DNA of 64,000 nucleotides from Zhuqueibacter pondensis (GCA_034505955.1 JAPDQK010000031.1:1-64000); one strand, 5' to 3'. Positions 27,010 through 37,592 are shown, counted from the first letter of the stretch. Numbers and translations: made by a program. Notes: a model not told the origin generated them from the sequence alone.

Positions 27010-29955
27010 TCATTCATTGAGCACCATCACTTTCTTTTGGGCCTTGAGCACCGCGCTTTCGATGGTCAGAATATAGAGTCCTGTCGGACAAATCCGGCGA
27101 TCCCGATCCCGGCCATTCCAGGCCACGGCATTGACACCGGTGCTCATGGGTTTATCCCAGATCGTATCCACCAATCTCCCGGCGAGATTGTAGACGCTGA
27201 CACGAACATGCGCGTCTTGCTTTAAATAGAAAGAAAGCGTGGTTTCCTGACCGTGGCCGCCGCCAGCCGGGGAGAAGATACGCGGCTGGGCATTGACACC
27301 GGCAATCTCCTGAGGTCGAGGCACCTCTCCTTGTGGCGCCGCAGTACGCACCGAGTAGCGCCCCAAGCGATGAATTGGCGTTGACAGGCACACGGTATCG
27401 CCTTGGGTTTCTGAGGTGCCACCGAGCCGTGCTGCCTGGGGTTGTTCGCGATGAATCGCCAGCGGCTGCCCTCTGATGCTGTCATTTAAAGGAAAAGAGA
27501 AGGTAAGCTTCACCGGCTTGATCAGAGAATCCAATCGCGAATCTTGAAACTTCAGATCATAGGCCAACACGGTATGTGCATCTAATGAGTCAACAGGGAC
27601 CGGCCGGATGGTGATTTTGGTATTCAGACCGAACTGATTATTCGGCGGCCAAAAAAGGATGATCTTCACCGGGCGCAAACCGCGGAATCCGCTGGCGTCG
27701 GTGAATGCTGTGGCGCTGCCGGTGTCCGGCGCAACTTTATAGAAAGACTTGGTAGCCCAGTTGGGGACGTCCTCATTATTATCTCGGTCAATTGCTTTCA
27801 CATGGAAAGTATGCAGTCCATTCCTGGTGACTTTGAGGCGGGCAAAAGTGTCGGACGTATATTCTGACCATGAATCGTTATCCAATTTATATGAATAGCG
27901 CAGCAAGCTTTTTGCGGTATTCAAATCTCTGCCGATGAAACGAAAAAACACTTCCGGCTGAGTGGTGACATCAATGGCTTCTATGATCTCCGTATCCGGG
28001 AGCCCCTTTTGTCGCCGGTATCTGGTCACACCGTCAGCGCGGGTCCCGAACCAAATCTCTCCTTTGCTTGTATCCAGGAGGAGATGCCGCACGTGATTGT
28101 CAGCGAGGCCGTCTATTGTGGTATAATTTGTCCATCGTCCTGTGCTGTCACGATAACTCACACCACCGCCGGTGGCAAACCAGATCTCGCCGTGCTTGCC
28201 AATGATTATGTCTTCAACGAAGTCATCAATAAGGCCATCCCTTGTCGTGATCTTTTTCCATGTTTCGTTCATGAAGCTGCTGGCACCGCCGCCCAACGTA
28301 CCGAACCAGATTTGACCACTGGTCGGATCAACCGTGATGGAGCTGATATTGTTGTTGCCAAGGCCTTGTGGAATGCTATTCGTGGTAAAGCTTTTCCATG
28401 CGCCATCATAACGGCTGATACCAACAGCGGTGCCGCACCACAGCCGGCCTTGTTTATCCACGGCAAGCGCCTTGATTTGGTCACTGAGCAAACCGCCTCG
28501 AGTGTTTTTTATGGTGAAAGTCGCATCCCAGGTTTTTGTGTCACCTCGAATATGGAGACGACACAATCCGCCTGTCGTGCCAAACCAGATGAACTCATTA
28601 TCGATTGCGATGGCCTGAATTTCGTCGCTCACCAGGCCGCTGTCGGTGCTTTGGGTGGTGAAACTTTCTATTTGGTCCGCATTGGGTTTGATCCGGATGA
28701 CCCCTCCTCCGAAGGTGCCCAACCACAAGGTGGTATCGCTGGCAATTGCGATTGCCGTTATTTTATTTCTAATATCGGTGGGGTCGTTCGGGAAGTAAGC
28801 TCTCGGATGCCAGGTGTTGCTTGTGTAACGCGCGATGCCACTCTTGGTACCGATCCAAATCTGTCCAAGTTGATCTCTTGCCATGACAAACGTTTCATCG
28901 TTGAGGATGTTGTCACCGAAGGCGGTCGAGAATGTGGTCCAATTGGCAGTGTATTTGGTTACGCCAGAGGGGGCGAACGATCCGAACCAGAGATCGCCAT
29001 CGTCATCGACCGCGATACTGGAAATCACTTTGCGGTCGAGATCCGGCGAGCCTGGCGTACATCGCCAGTTCAGACTCAAGGGATCGAGGATTAACACGCC
29101 GACATCGGTACCAAACCAAAGAAGGCTCTCATTGTCGGCAACGATTGCTCGGATGGATACCCCGCTTTTTATGTCCAGCCGTTGACAAGCTGGCACTTTG
29201 ACCGATTTCAAACTCAGTGTTGTGCCGGTATCAACCAGTTTGTGGACAAGTGTCGTATCCGAAAACCCGAAGGCGCCGAACCATTTATTGTTTTTTTGGT
29301 CAACGCCAATACACAACACGTTGCTGATTGCAAAACTGGTATCCCAATGGGCGTTGGCATTGAGTTTTGAAACGCCTCTAGATGTGCCAAACCAAAGATT
29401 GCTCGAGGAGTCGGCGGCAACGGCATTGATAAAATTGCTCAACAATTTGCCGCCACTGTTTTTGACGGTAAAAGTATCAATGACCGAGCCATGGGGATCG
29501 ATCTTAATGACACCCCCACCGTTGGTTCCCAGCCAGACATACCCAATGTCGTCTACTGCAATGCTGTTGACTTGATTATTGGTAAGGCCATTGGAGGTAT
29601 CGTAGAAATCCCAGGTGTTTTTATCGGGATTAAAGCGGCCAGCCCCCCGACTCTGCGTGCCAACCCACAGGTTGCCGAAATGATCCATGGCAAGTGAGCG
29701 GATGAAATTCTCACGCAACTTGCTGTTGGCGGTATTGTACTCGACAAATCCGTTGCCATCAAAGCCGATCAACCCGCTGCTTTGGGTTCCAAACCAGATG
29801 ATTTTTCGGTTGTGTTTGGAGTCGGAGACAATCGCCCGAATATCTCTTCCGGTGAGATATTCGGTAAAAACGTCTGCCATTACCTCGTATTGAGGAATAA
29901 TGGCAGCTATCAATATGAGTTGCCGGATGAACGAATTCTTCAACTTGCTTTTCAT
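27010..29955 (-). CDS. Large secreted propeller protein with Y_Y_Y-like and FlgD-Ig-like tail
   Basis: The signal peptide (about residues 1-27) is followed by some fourteen regulator-propeller blades with repeated GNLWVGTQSRG, GYVWLGTNGGG and GEIWFATGGG type motifs up to about residue 640, an Ig-like Y_Y_Y region (RYSYKLDNDSWSEY near 700) and a C-terminal sorting/FlgD-type domain (VYNLAGRLVDT, AWNGRDRDR, TGLYILTIE). The tail lacks a clean YPNPF, having PRIFSPAGG instead. It is an extracellular scaffold with no signalling domain of its own. ATG 29955 has GGAAGGATC just before. It is 31 bases downstream of the giant FG-GAP gene and 103 upstream of the PorV-like fusion. Confidence 0.88.
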   Translation of the reverse strand: MKSKLKNSFIRQLILIAAIIPQYEVMADVFTEYLTGRDIRAIVSDSKHNRKIIWFGTQSSGLIGFDGNGFVEYNTANSKLRENFIRSLAMDHFGNLWVGTQSRGAGRFNPDKNTWDFYDTSNGLTNNQVNSIAVDDIGYVWLGTNGGGVIKIDPHGSVIDTFTVKNSGGKLLSNFINAVAADSSSNLWFGTSRGVSKLNANAHWDTSFAISNVLCIGVDQKNNKWFGAFGFSDTTLVHKLVDTGTTLSLKSVKVPACQRLDIKSGVSIRAIVADNESLLWFGTDVGVLILDPLSLNWRCTPGSPDLDRKVISSIAVDDDGDLWFGSFAPSGVTKYTANWTTFSTAFGDNILNDETFVMARDQLGQIWIGTKSGIARYTSNTWHPRAYFPNDPTDIRNKITAIAIASDTTLWLGTFGGGVIRIKPNADQIESFTTQSTDSGLVSDEIQAIAIDNEFIWFGTTGGLCRLHIRGDTKTWDATFTIKNTRGGLLSDQIKALAVDKQGRLWCGTAVGISRYDGAWKSFTTNSIPQGLGNNNISSITVDPTSGQIWFGTLGGGASSFMNETWKKITTRDGLIDDFVEDIIIGKHGEIWFATGGGVSYRDSTGRWTNYTTIDGLADNHVRHLLLDTSKGEIWFGTRADGVTRYRRQKGLPDTEIIEAIDVTTQPEVFFRFIGRDLNTAKSLLRYSYKLDNDSWSEYTSDTFARLKVTRNGLHTFHVKAIDRDNNEDVPNWATKSFYKVAPDTGSATAFTDASGFRGLRPVKIILFWPPNNQFGLNTKITIRPVPVDSLDAHTVLAYDLKFQDSRLDSLIKPVKLTFSFPLNDSIRGQPLAIHREQPQAARLGGTSETQGDTVCLSTPIHRLGRYSVRTAAPQGEVPRPQEIAGVNAQPRIFSPAGGGHGQETTLSFYLKQDAHVRVSVYNLAGRLVDTIWDKPMSTGVNAVAWNGRDRDRRICPTGLYILTIESAVLKAQKKVMVLNE

Positions 29956-29986
29956 GATCCTTCCCTGATCATTCTAACAGTGCTCG

Positions 29987-32900
29987 TTATTTCAGCAATG
30001 CCAATTTCCGTACTTGTGAAAATTTGCCGGCTTCGAGGCGGATGATGTAGACGCCCGTGGACAAACTTCGATCGTTTTGATCCCGTCCATTCCATGCCAA
30101 GTGATAATACCCGGCCTCCTGCTGCTTGTCAACAAGGGTAATCACCGATTGGCCGAGCACATTGAAGATCTGCAAGCGAACTCGTGCTTCCACAGGCAGG
30201 CCGTAGGCGATTGTGGTTGCCGGATTTCCCGCGAAGCGCGGGATCTGCGAAAATGGATTGGGATAGTTTTGTGACAAAAAGAATTCCTTCGGAATCTTTT
30301 TTATCAAGCTGATTCGCGCCGATGCCTCCATGACAGGGCCATCGTTCACGGAGAATTTTTTCAATTCCAACAAGCTGCTCTCACCCACCTTGCCCGTAGC
30401 CCGAAAAGTGACAATCGCAACTTCCCCGGCGCTGGGGGCCGGGCCAACACTTGACAATACGGCTTCCAGTCGTCCGGGCTTTTGCTGATAGTTCAGCTTG
30501 CCGGTTTCCAGAGGTTTGCATTTGGCGACGGCAAGCATTTCAAGTTGCGTCGGATCGAAGGCCAAATCAATGCGAGCGGAATATATTCGCTGCTCGGGTG
30601 CGATCCTTAATGGCAAATTAAAAACTTCTCCAGGAGCAACCTCCAGGTCATGCAGGAATGGATAAATCGTCTGATTGGACTCAGTGGCGATCCGAGAACT
30701 CGACGACGGTATCCAGTTCCCGTCTATATCTCCTAAAAGCAAGGCAACAAAATCCTGGCTTTGATTTGAATTGAGCGACTGATAAGTTTTGCAAACAGGG
30801 TCGAAACGCCATTGCCCGGTGTAACCGACACCCAATTGCACTTGGCCACCAATAAAATGCTTGAGCAAAGTGCTATCTTCCGGATCGACAATCTGGTTTT
30901 GGTTAACGTCAGCCAACAGACTTTGCCAATTGTTCAGCGGTTGTCCCGAAAAATGTTTTCGCAACAAAGTCAAATCCGCGCTATTTATTGCCGAGCCGAT
31001 GCCACCGGTCTTGGAAGGAGTAACAATGTAAGTGTTGCCACCGAGAACACCCAAGAACCGATAGATACCGTCGGCGGCTGTCGTAAGTTTATCAAAGCTG
31101 CCTCCGTCCAGCGTGACTTCAGTGTTTCCAACCGGTATGCCGGTTGATTGGGCATATCTGACGGTTCCGGTTATATCAAAATGAGCACAGGTTGTCGTGT
31201 TTTCGAGACTCGCGCCAAGATTGGCGTCTCCGTTGACATCGCCATACAGAATTCCGACAAAATTCAATCCCTGAAAGTTATAATTTTGTAAGACAAATGT
31301 CAAGTTGTCCGTAGGGGTGGCAACTTTGCTGGGATCGACACTGGTAATCGGGTCGATGAAAATCCAGTCTTTCCCAACCGGAAATCGGTCACAAGGAGAT
31401 TTGCGATTGTTTATTCTCGTAACATCATTTAGAGTTACGCTACCACTACCATCGACATCAGCAGCGATTCTGGCGTACACTTCTTCGTTATTTCCTGTAC
31501 AGGAGCCTTGACGACCAGGCTGAGTATCGGCTAAGTCCATAGCCCTGTTTACATCATCAGAGCTAATGGCATTAACAGGGACACCGGAATGGGTTACAGT
31601 AATCTTGTAAGTGCCGGCGTCGCTCTTCATCGTGTGGAATACAAATTCTCCATTCGAACCCGTGGTTTGGGAATCTCTCAGCCTGCCCTGTGTCACCAGC
31701 TTCACCCTCGCCCCTTGCACGCGTTTCGCATCGAGGTTGAAGTATTTGATCGCGCCCCGAACCTCGAACGATTCAAGCGGCTCCCACTTAAAATCAAGCT
31801 GCCGAGTCACGCGGTTTCCTCCTCCTTGTCCTTCATACCAGGAAAATTCAAACTTGATAGCAGGCGCTTCCGTGCCCAGAAACGGTACTTTGGTGACAAA
31901 TTTAAACACAGGGGGTGGCTCCATCATAGTTGGTTGATTAGGAGCCAGATCACCATAAAAAAGGGTAGACCCTGTTATATCATATTCTATCAGATCGTGA
32001 TTGAAATCCAGGACCCTGCCTGTGATGGTTGCCGCTGTTGCCCCGCTTTGCAGGATATGTTTCAACTGGTGCGCTATTTGTAACAAGGTGTCCTGACATT
32101 GGATCACGAGGGTCGGCACGATATTGATCATTTTGAGGGAAACATTGTCACCAGGCAGCCCGAAGACAACATTGGTAACATTGTCCGAAGGCGGAGTGGC
32201 AGCCACGTTCATCTCGAAGCTCTTTTGCAGCCCGGGAGAGGTTTTCTGAATGACCAGCAGAATAAAATGGAGTGTATCCGGCAGAGGCGCGTTCGCAGCG
32301 GTGAACTCATAAATGTCATTGGAAAATACCGAATCGCCGGGAGCGATGTTATTAAAGGTGGAAACACTATCCGGGCCGATGGTAATGGTTGGCTCAAAAG
32401 TTTTCAATATGGAAAAGAGCGGGCCGGTGTCTTCGGAGCCGTAATTTTTTAGTCTTATTTTCAGCGCAATCTTTTCGCCCGGGTTGACGACGCCGTTGGC
32501 CTCACCATTGACGACCGTTTCTGTTATGGCGCTGCCGGCATACTCGAGGTCAAGCCCTTTAGTCCCCTTGTTCGGCGTGGCGAGCGCCTCGAAAAAGGCA
32601 CAACCAAGATTTTCGCTGATCTCATTGTGTCCGGCCAGGCCATTGCCACCTCGAAGGATTTCATCAAATTCGCGCGGATCGGGCCGGCGTTGCCAGGATT
32701 TCAGCAAGCTATGCTGCGAAAGAGGCGAACATTTCCCCAGAGGAATCATCGCTATACCATGAAATATTGGAATGACCCGTTCCCCATCACTGCCGTAAAC
32801 TGAGGGAATGGCGTCAGCATCCATGCCATCAATGGCCAGGCCGGTTTTGTTAATTTCCTCACCGGATCGTGGAGTTGAATTCCAAACCACATAGTCGACG

Positions 32901-35536
32901 TCATCCACGAGATCGCTGGAATCAGCCGCAACCCATTTGAAAAGGATAACCACATCATTCGAATCTTTCAAACCAATGGTGCCGCTGCCGAGCTTGTCAA
33001 CGACCATATTGTTGCCCACATTGAAATCGGTATCGAAGATTTCATAAGTCGGCTTCACGCCATATCGCTTAAAAAACCTGTCGGCGCGAAAGGCAATGGT
33101 TTGGTATTGGCGCGGGCCGATTTTCGCGCCATCGGGGAAGTGAACAAAGAAATCATCCTCGTCCACCTCCAGGGAATCACGGCCCTTGACGATACGGGTG
33201 TAGCTGTTTCTCCGTAATTTGCCATTCGGCATTCTATAATCACCATTATCGGCCAGAAAGTAATTGGCAAGCTCAATTGTTTTTGAGGAAGAAGGATTAA
33301 AGATTTCAATGAACTCAGCCGAAGCCGGCCACACACAAACTTCCGAAATCAGCAAATGCTCCTGAGGCAAAAAAGGGCCGGGCCCAACAGGATTTCTGAA
33401 GCCAATGGAAGGTTTGGTGCGGCTGATAAAGCTGCCAGGATCTGTCAGGATGCTGCCGGTAGAGTCGGGATTGAGTTCGTAAGAAAATCCTTCCTTCGCA
33501 AAGGCAACAAATTTGCCTTTCGGCCACAGCCTGGCTTGTACGGCAATGTTTTCAATCTTTGTCACACGACCGCCAATTTGGATGAAATCAACCATGCGGC
33601 AGGGCTCGTCAAAACCGGCAACTTCACCCGTCGTGATCTGCTGCACCAGCGCGATCGCAAACGGAAAGGTGTTGATGTTCCCGGGACCTCCCAAAGTCAT
33701 GTTGGTTGCCGAAGTACTGTTATTCCCCCAAAATCGAAAAGGTTCTAAAACTAAAGTTTTGGAAGGCAGACCTGTGAATACATTTCCTCGATCGTTTTTA
33801 CCTTGCCCCAGCCAGTGAACCACTAACAGACCACCCGGCGCCAATCGAATGCCCTGGGGAAATGCCCAGTAAGTATCCAGCACACCACGCCTGATCCACA
33901 GCGCAAAACCATCCAGTGAAATCGTGTCGGCTGTGCTAATATTCTTCAATTCGATCTTTTCTGTGCCGAATTCAAATCGTAAACCTGGGCCCTGTCCCAA
34001 AGTGTCCACAACAAAGTCATTGAAATTGGGATCATACAGGATTTCATTGATGACGACCTCATGAATGCTGGGGAACGCAGAAATCGTAAGGGAATCGACA
34101 CCAACGGCTTGGTTGCCAAGAGCATCAACCACAGTGCAAGATGCGATCAATTTATTATTACCGGAAGACAATGGCACCCTCACCATCACCATGGTGTCAG
34201 AGCTGGCCGGCTGAATGCCATTCACATTATATTGAATCGTGTAGGGAGGAATACCACCGGTTATGCGAGTGACCGCGGTGACGGTGACACTGTCGTCACA
34301 GACAAATGCACTATCACGCGGGGAAATAATGGTGAGCTGACATGACAGGTTTTCTTCGAGACTGAAGAGATAAACGGCTCCGGCGTTGGATGCTTCCGTA
34401 TCGTCGAAAGGTGCCCCGATCAAGACTTTGTTACCAACGGCTGCTATTGAGTATCCGAACTTGTCTTCGGTGGCAGGAGTCGGGTTCTGGAAAGTTCCAA
34501 GCAGCGTGCCAGTCGCAGCACTGAAACGGTGGACAGCCCCGGCGTCGGTTGCGCCGGCGTCATCGCTGGGCGCTCCAATGAGAATCATGTCACCAATTGT
34601 TGTAATCGCAGCACCGAATTCATCTCCGGTATCAGGAGTGGGATTCGGAAAATTTTCGAGCACACTTCCCGTGGTGGCATCAAAGAGATAAACCACTCCA
34701 GCACCGGTTGCACCCATGTCATCAAAAGGCGCTCCGAGGAGAACGTTGTCACCAAAGGCTGCGACGGAAAAGCCCAATCCGCTGCCGCCAACTCGAGGCT
34801 GATTCATGAAAATGTTCATCAATTGACCGCTGTAACCATCAAAGAGATAAGCAGCGCCGGCGTCGGTTACTGCTTTGTCACGATCGAAAGGTGCTCCAAC
34901 GACGAAGTTGCTGCCAACAGCAGTAAGGGAATATCCGAAGCGATCACCGCCACCCGGAAACGGATTGGGGATCGTTAGGAGACGTTCACCGGTAGTGGCA
35001 TCGAATACATAGACCGTTCCGGCATCAGGAGCGCTGGTGTCATCAAAAGGGGCTGCAATGATGATCTTGTTACCAACAACAGCGATCGAAGAGCCAAAGC
35101 GATCGAACACATTTGGAAACGGATTCCGGATGGTCAGAAGTTGCTCGCCGGAGGTACCATCGAAAAGATAGACCGCACCGGCATCTGTTGAATCCGTATC
35201 GTCAAATGGCGCTCCGATAAGGATCTTGCTGCCGAGCGTGGCGACTGAGTAGCCGAATTGGTCATCGTTGTCAGGAGTCGGATTCAGAAAAGTCCGCAGG
35301 TGCGCGCTGGTTCCGCCATCAAAGAGATATGCGGCTCCGGCTATGATTTCGCCGATAGTGTCGCCGGGCGCGCCGATGAGGAGATTATCATCAACGGTCG
35401 TGACCGCATAACCGAATCGGCCCGAGGCCGTGCGATTAGGGCTGAAGAACGTTTGCAGCGGCTGTGGCATTTGCGCCAGCGCATGGCCGGCAAGCACGAA
35501 TAAGGCCGCAAGAACGAGGAAAGTTGTCTTGTTCAT
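29987..35536 (-). CDS. Giant surface protein: FG-GAP repeats, lamin-tail, dockerin- and cohesin-like domains
   Basis: 1,849 residues. The signal peptide ends GHALAQ. Seven near-identical FG-GAP-type repeats (about 38-405; FGYSVATLGSKILIGAPFDD pattern with AGAVYLFD) form a beta-propeller as in integrins. An Ig-like region, two lamin-tail-type domains (about 490-640 and 745-900; VINEILYDP, LISEVCVWP), CARDB-like and carboxypeptidase-regulatory-like domains follow. Two dockerin-like Ca-binding segments (ADVDGSGSVTLNDV, ADVNQNQIVDPEDS), a cohesin-like domain (about 1635-1745; ARIDLAFDPTQLEMLAV) and a sorting tail with YPNPF at 1758 complete the chain. It starts seven bases after the preceding gene ends, with GGTGAGG as ribosome site. 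Probably adhesive or scaffolding at the cell surface. Confidence 0.88.
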   Translation of the reverse strand: MNKTTFLVLAALFVLAGHALAQMPQPLQTFFSPNRTASGRFGYAVTTVDDNLLIGAPGDTIGEIIAGAAYLFDGGTSAHLRTFLNPTPDNDDQFGYSVATLGSKILIGAPFDDTDSTDAGAVYLFDGTSGEQLLTIRNPFPNVFDRFGSSIAVVGNKIIIAAPFDDTSAPDAGTVYVFDATTGERLLTIPNPFPGGGDRFGYSLTAVGSNFVVGAPFDRDKAVTDAGAAYLFDGYSGQLMNIFMNQPRVGGSGLGFSVAAFGDNVLLGAPFDDMGATGAGVVYLFDATTGSVLENFPNPTPDTGDEFGAAITTIGDMILIGAPSDDAGATDAGAVHRFSAATGTLLGTFQNPTPATEDKFGYSIAAVGNKVLIGAPFDDTEASNAGAVYLFSLEENLSCQLTIISPRDSAFVCDDSVTVTAVTRITGGIPPYTIQYNVNGIQPASSDTMVMVRVPLSSGNNKLIASCTVVDALGNQAVGVDSLTISAFPSIHEVVINEILYDPNFNDFVVDTLGQGPGLRFEFGTEKIELKNISTADTISLDGFALWIRRGVLDTYWAFPQGIRLAPGGLLVVHWLGQGKNDRGNVFTGLPSKTLVLEPFRFWGNNSTSATNMTLGGPGNINTFPFAIALVQQITTGEVAGFDEPCRMVDFIQIGGRVTKIENIAVQARLWPKGKFVAFAKEGFSYELNPDSTGSILTDPGSFISRTKPSIGFRNPVGPGPFLPQEHLLISEVCVWPASAEFIEIFNPSSSKTIELANYFLADNGDYRMPNGKLRRNSYTRIVKGRDSLEVDEDDFFVHFPDGAKIGPRQYQTIAFRADRFFKRYGVKPTYEIFDTDFNVGNNMVVDKLGSGTIGLKDSNDVVILFKWVAADSSDLVDDVDYVVWNSTPRSGEEINKTGLAIDGMDADAIPSVYGSDGERVIPIFHGIAMIPLGKCSPLSQHSLLKSWQRRPDPREFDEILRGGNGLAGHNEISENLGCAFFEALATPNKGTKGLDLEYAGSAITETVVNGEANGVVNPGEKIALKIRLKNYGSEDTGPLFSILKTFEPTITIGPDSVSTFNNIAPGDSVFSNDIYEFTAANAPLPDTLHFILLVIQKTSPGLQKSFEMNVAATPPSDNVTNVVFGLPGDNVSLKMINIVPTLVIQCQDTLLQIAHQLKHILQSGATAATITGRVLDFNHDLIEYDITGSTLFYGDLAPNQPTMMEPPPVFKFVTKVPFLGTEAPAIKFEFSWYEGQGGGNRVTRQLDFKWEPLESFEVRGAIKYFNLDAKRVQGARVKLVTQGRLRDSQTTGSNGEFVFHTMKSDAGTYKITVTHSGVPVNAISSDDVNRAMDLADTQPGRQGSCTGNNEEVYARIAADVDGSGSVTLNDVTRINNRKSPCDRFPVGKDWIFIDPITSVDPSKVATPTDNLTFVLQNYNFQGLNFVGILYGDVNGDANLGASLENTTTCAHFDITGTVRYAQSTGIPVGNTEVTLDGGSFDKLTTAADGIYRFLGVLGGNTYIVTPSKTGGIGSAINSADLTLLRKHFSGQPLNNWQSLLADVNQNQIVDPEDSTLLKHFIGGQVQLGVGYTGQWRFDPVCKTYQSLNSNQSQDFVALLLGDIDGNWIPSSSSRIATESNQTIYPFLHDLEVAPGEVFNLPLRIAPEQRIYSARIDLAFDPTQLEMLAVAKCKPLETGKLNYQQKPGRLEAVLSSVGPAPSAGEVAIVTFRATGKVGESSLLELKKFSVNDGPVMEASARISLIKKIPKEFFLSQNYPNPFSQIPRFAGNPATTIAYGLPVEARVRLQIFNVLGQSVITLVDKQQEAGYYHLAWNGRDQNDRSLSTGVYIIRLEAGKFSQVRKLALLK

Positions 35537-35543
35537 AAAAACC

Positions 35544-37592
35544 TCACCGGATCAACGCCATTTTCTTCGTCACTTGTGTTCCTCCGGCACGCAAGCTGTA
35601 GACATACACACCGGCCGCCACCTGACGGCCAGATTCATCGCGGCCATCCCACTCGGCGCGATGCGAGCCGGTTGGCAGGTCGGCATCAACCAGCGTGCGC
35701 ACCAATTGGCCGAGCAGGTTGTAAATTTTCAGCTCGATCATCCCCGCTGTGGCTGGTTGAACTTCATACGGCGGGACATCGAAGTAAATCGTGGTGGCGC
35801 TGCGAAAGGGATTGGGCCAGTTTTGACTGAGCGCAAAATTTTGCGGCACTGGCGTGAGATCCAGAACCAAATCAACGCGCCCTTTAAGGATCATATCCGA
35901 TACCACCACATCCGCCCGGCTGCCTTCCGGACCTTCAAAGGCTATATTCATCGTATTTGTGCCTTCTTGCATATAGCGGATCATATCAATCGTCATTTCA
36001 CCATGGATCGGCATCGTGAAAGTATTGTTTGTTTGGCGTCCGGTATTGAGTTCGGCGCTCAAAGTGAATTCGTGACCATTCAGATTCACCACGATACGGC
36101 GCACGCCCTGATTATTGAGGTAGAAGTAACGATCGGCTGAGACCAGCTCCACCTGATACTCGAAGATGCGAAGTTCCGGCCGCAGCGTCAGGAAAACCGG
36201 ATCATACATGATCTGATTGCCGCACATGTCGACCACGCGCAGAGAGAATCGAAACGGCTGGGTCTCATCAATGACGGAGGCAACGACATGTACGGGATTG
36301 GTATCGCCGGTCGGAAACCGTGGTATATCAACATTGGCGTTGACAACATCCTGGTAGCGCAAAAGGCGAATCCCACTGCCAACATCTTGCGCCACCATCT
36401 CAAAACTCTTCGGCGGTCCGAGATTGATTGCCACCAGCTCACAGGTCGGAGGATCGGAATCGAAGATCGCCGGTATAACGCCGGGCAAAGTGGCAAAGAT
36501 TGCCTGCGTGACTTGTATGGAATCTCCGGGTGAGATCGAGAGCGCGTTTTCGCGAGTAGCGCCCCAGAAATATTGGATCGCATTATCGCCACCCACCAGG
36601 CCGGCATTGGGGTCAGCTTTGGTCGTAACATTTAAATCAGGATGAATTGTATAATCAAAGGCCTTGAAATAGGCCAGCAGCCAGGAGACTTGCTGCATGC
36701 GAACCGGCTGAAACGGCGATCGCATCAGGTTGGGTGGCGTCAGCCCCGAGCCATAAACATTGTACGCCGGCGGCGCGGCGTTGATGGAATCATTGGCCTC
36801 GGCCATATAGAAAGCGAAATTGATCCAATCAAAATTAGCTTCATTCTCGCCAAAACTGCTGTTGAGAGCTTTCTCGCTCAGCAGCGGCCCATCATCGCCG
36901 GCAACAGCCAAGTCCCAAAAATAGCGGATACCAATATCGATGGAGCGCTTGCCGGTGTTCTTGACGATCGTGGTGATTTCCACCCATGAGTCGTTGAAGT
37001 TGCTGCCATGCACATCGATCTGCTGCGTAATTTCCATGGTGTCCGGAACCGAGGCCAGACCCGGCAGCGAATATTTAGTTCTATAGCCGGTGTTGTTCAT
37101 TCCGGTGATGATCGGCGTCATGAAATTGTCTGCGCTCGCGATCGAGTCTTCGTTGAAGAAAACGCTGTCAAGCCAGACGGGATTGAATGGAGCGGCGCTG
37201 GTGGCAAACTCGGATTGAACATAGTCCCGGTTCGAGCGGTAGGAGCGAATCGTGGTGTAACTGGTGCCGGTTTGACCCTTGCTGCCGCCCACCAGCAGGT
37301 CTTGCTTTATTTTCTGTGGATTGCTGCGCGCATCTGTCGTGATCGGGTGTTCGGAGCCGGTTCTGACTGAATACAAGCCAACGCCTGCTCCAACAATATC
37401 CTCGACCACAATCTCATAAACCTGGTTGCCGGCAGTCTTACTAACCTGGCTGAGGTATTTCGCCTTATTTAATTTTTGTGCCTGCGCCGGCAAATTATGC
37501 GCCACCGCGACCACAAGCACGAGAAGCCAGAAGAGCCCGCGACATGAGCTGCGCAAACAAAGGTGCATTTTCCTGAGCGAGAATACTGGCAT
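35544..37592 (-). CDS. Secreted protein of unknown function with sorting tail
   Basis: Start taken at ATG 37592, preceded by AGGAGA at good spacing; the frame is open 32 codons further but without a site. The signal peptide ends LPAQAQ. The body (about 40-600) is beta-rich and not assigned; features include GSKGQTGTSYTTIRSY, an IRYFWDLAVAGDDGP segment and a CELVAINLGPP stretch. The last about 90 residues are a sorting domain with WPNPF in place of YPNPF and ending SGRQVAAGVYVYSLRAGG. It is the first gene of the minus-strand operon that ends with the CHAT protease; the next gene begins seven bases downstream. Confidence 0.8.
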   Translation of the reverse strand: MPVFSLRKMHLCLRSSCRGLFWLLVLVVAVAHNLPAQAQKLNKAKYLSQVSKTAGNQVYEIVVEDIVGAGVGLYSVRTGSEHPITTDARSNPQKIKQDLLVGGSKGQTGTSYTTIRSYRSNRDYVQSEFATSAAPFNPVWLDSVFFNEDSIASADNFMTPIITGMNNTGYRTKYSLPGLASVPDTMEITQQIDVHGSNFNDSWVEITTIVKNTGKRSIDIGIRYFWDLAVAGDDGPLLSEKALNSSFGENEANFDWINFAFYMAEANDSINAAPPAYNVYGSGLTPPNLMRSPFQPVRMQQVSWLLAYFKAFDYTIHPDLNVTTKADPNAGLVGGDNAIQYFWGATRENALSISPGDSIQVTQAIFATLPGVIPAIFDSDPPTCELVAINLGPPKSFEMVAQDVGSGIRLLRYQDVVNANVDIPRFPTGDTNPVHVVASVIDETQPFRFSLRVVDMCGNQIMYDPVFLTLRPELRIFEYQVELVSADRYFYLNNQGVRRIVVNLNGHEFTLSAELNTGRQTNNTFTMPIHGEMTIDMIRYMQEGTNTMNIAFEGPEGSRADVVVSDMILKGRVDLVLDLTPVPQNFALSQNWPNPFRSATTIYFDVPPYEVQPATAGMIELKIYNLLGQLVRTLVDADLPTGSHRAEWDGRDESGRQVAAGVYVYSLRAGGTQVTKKMALIR

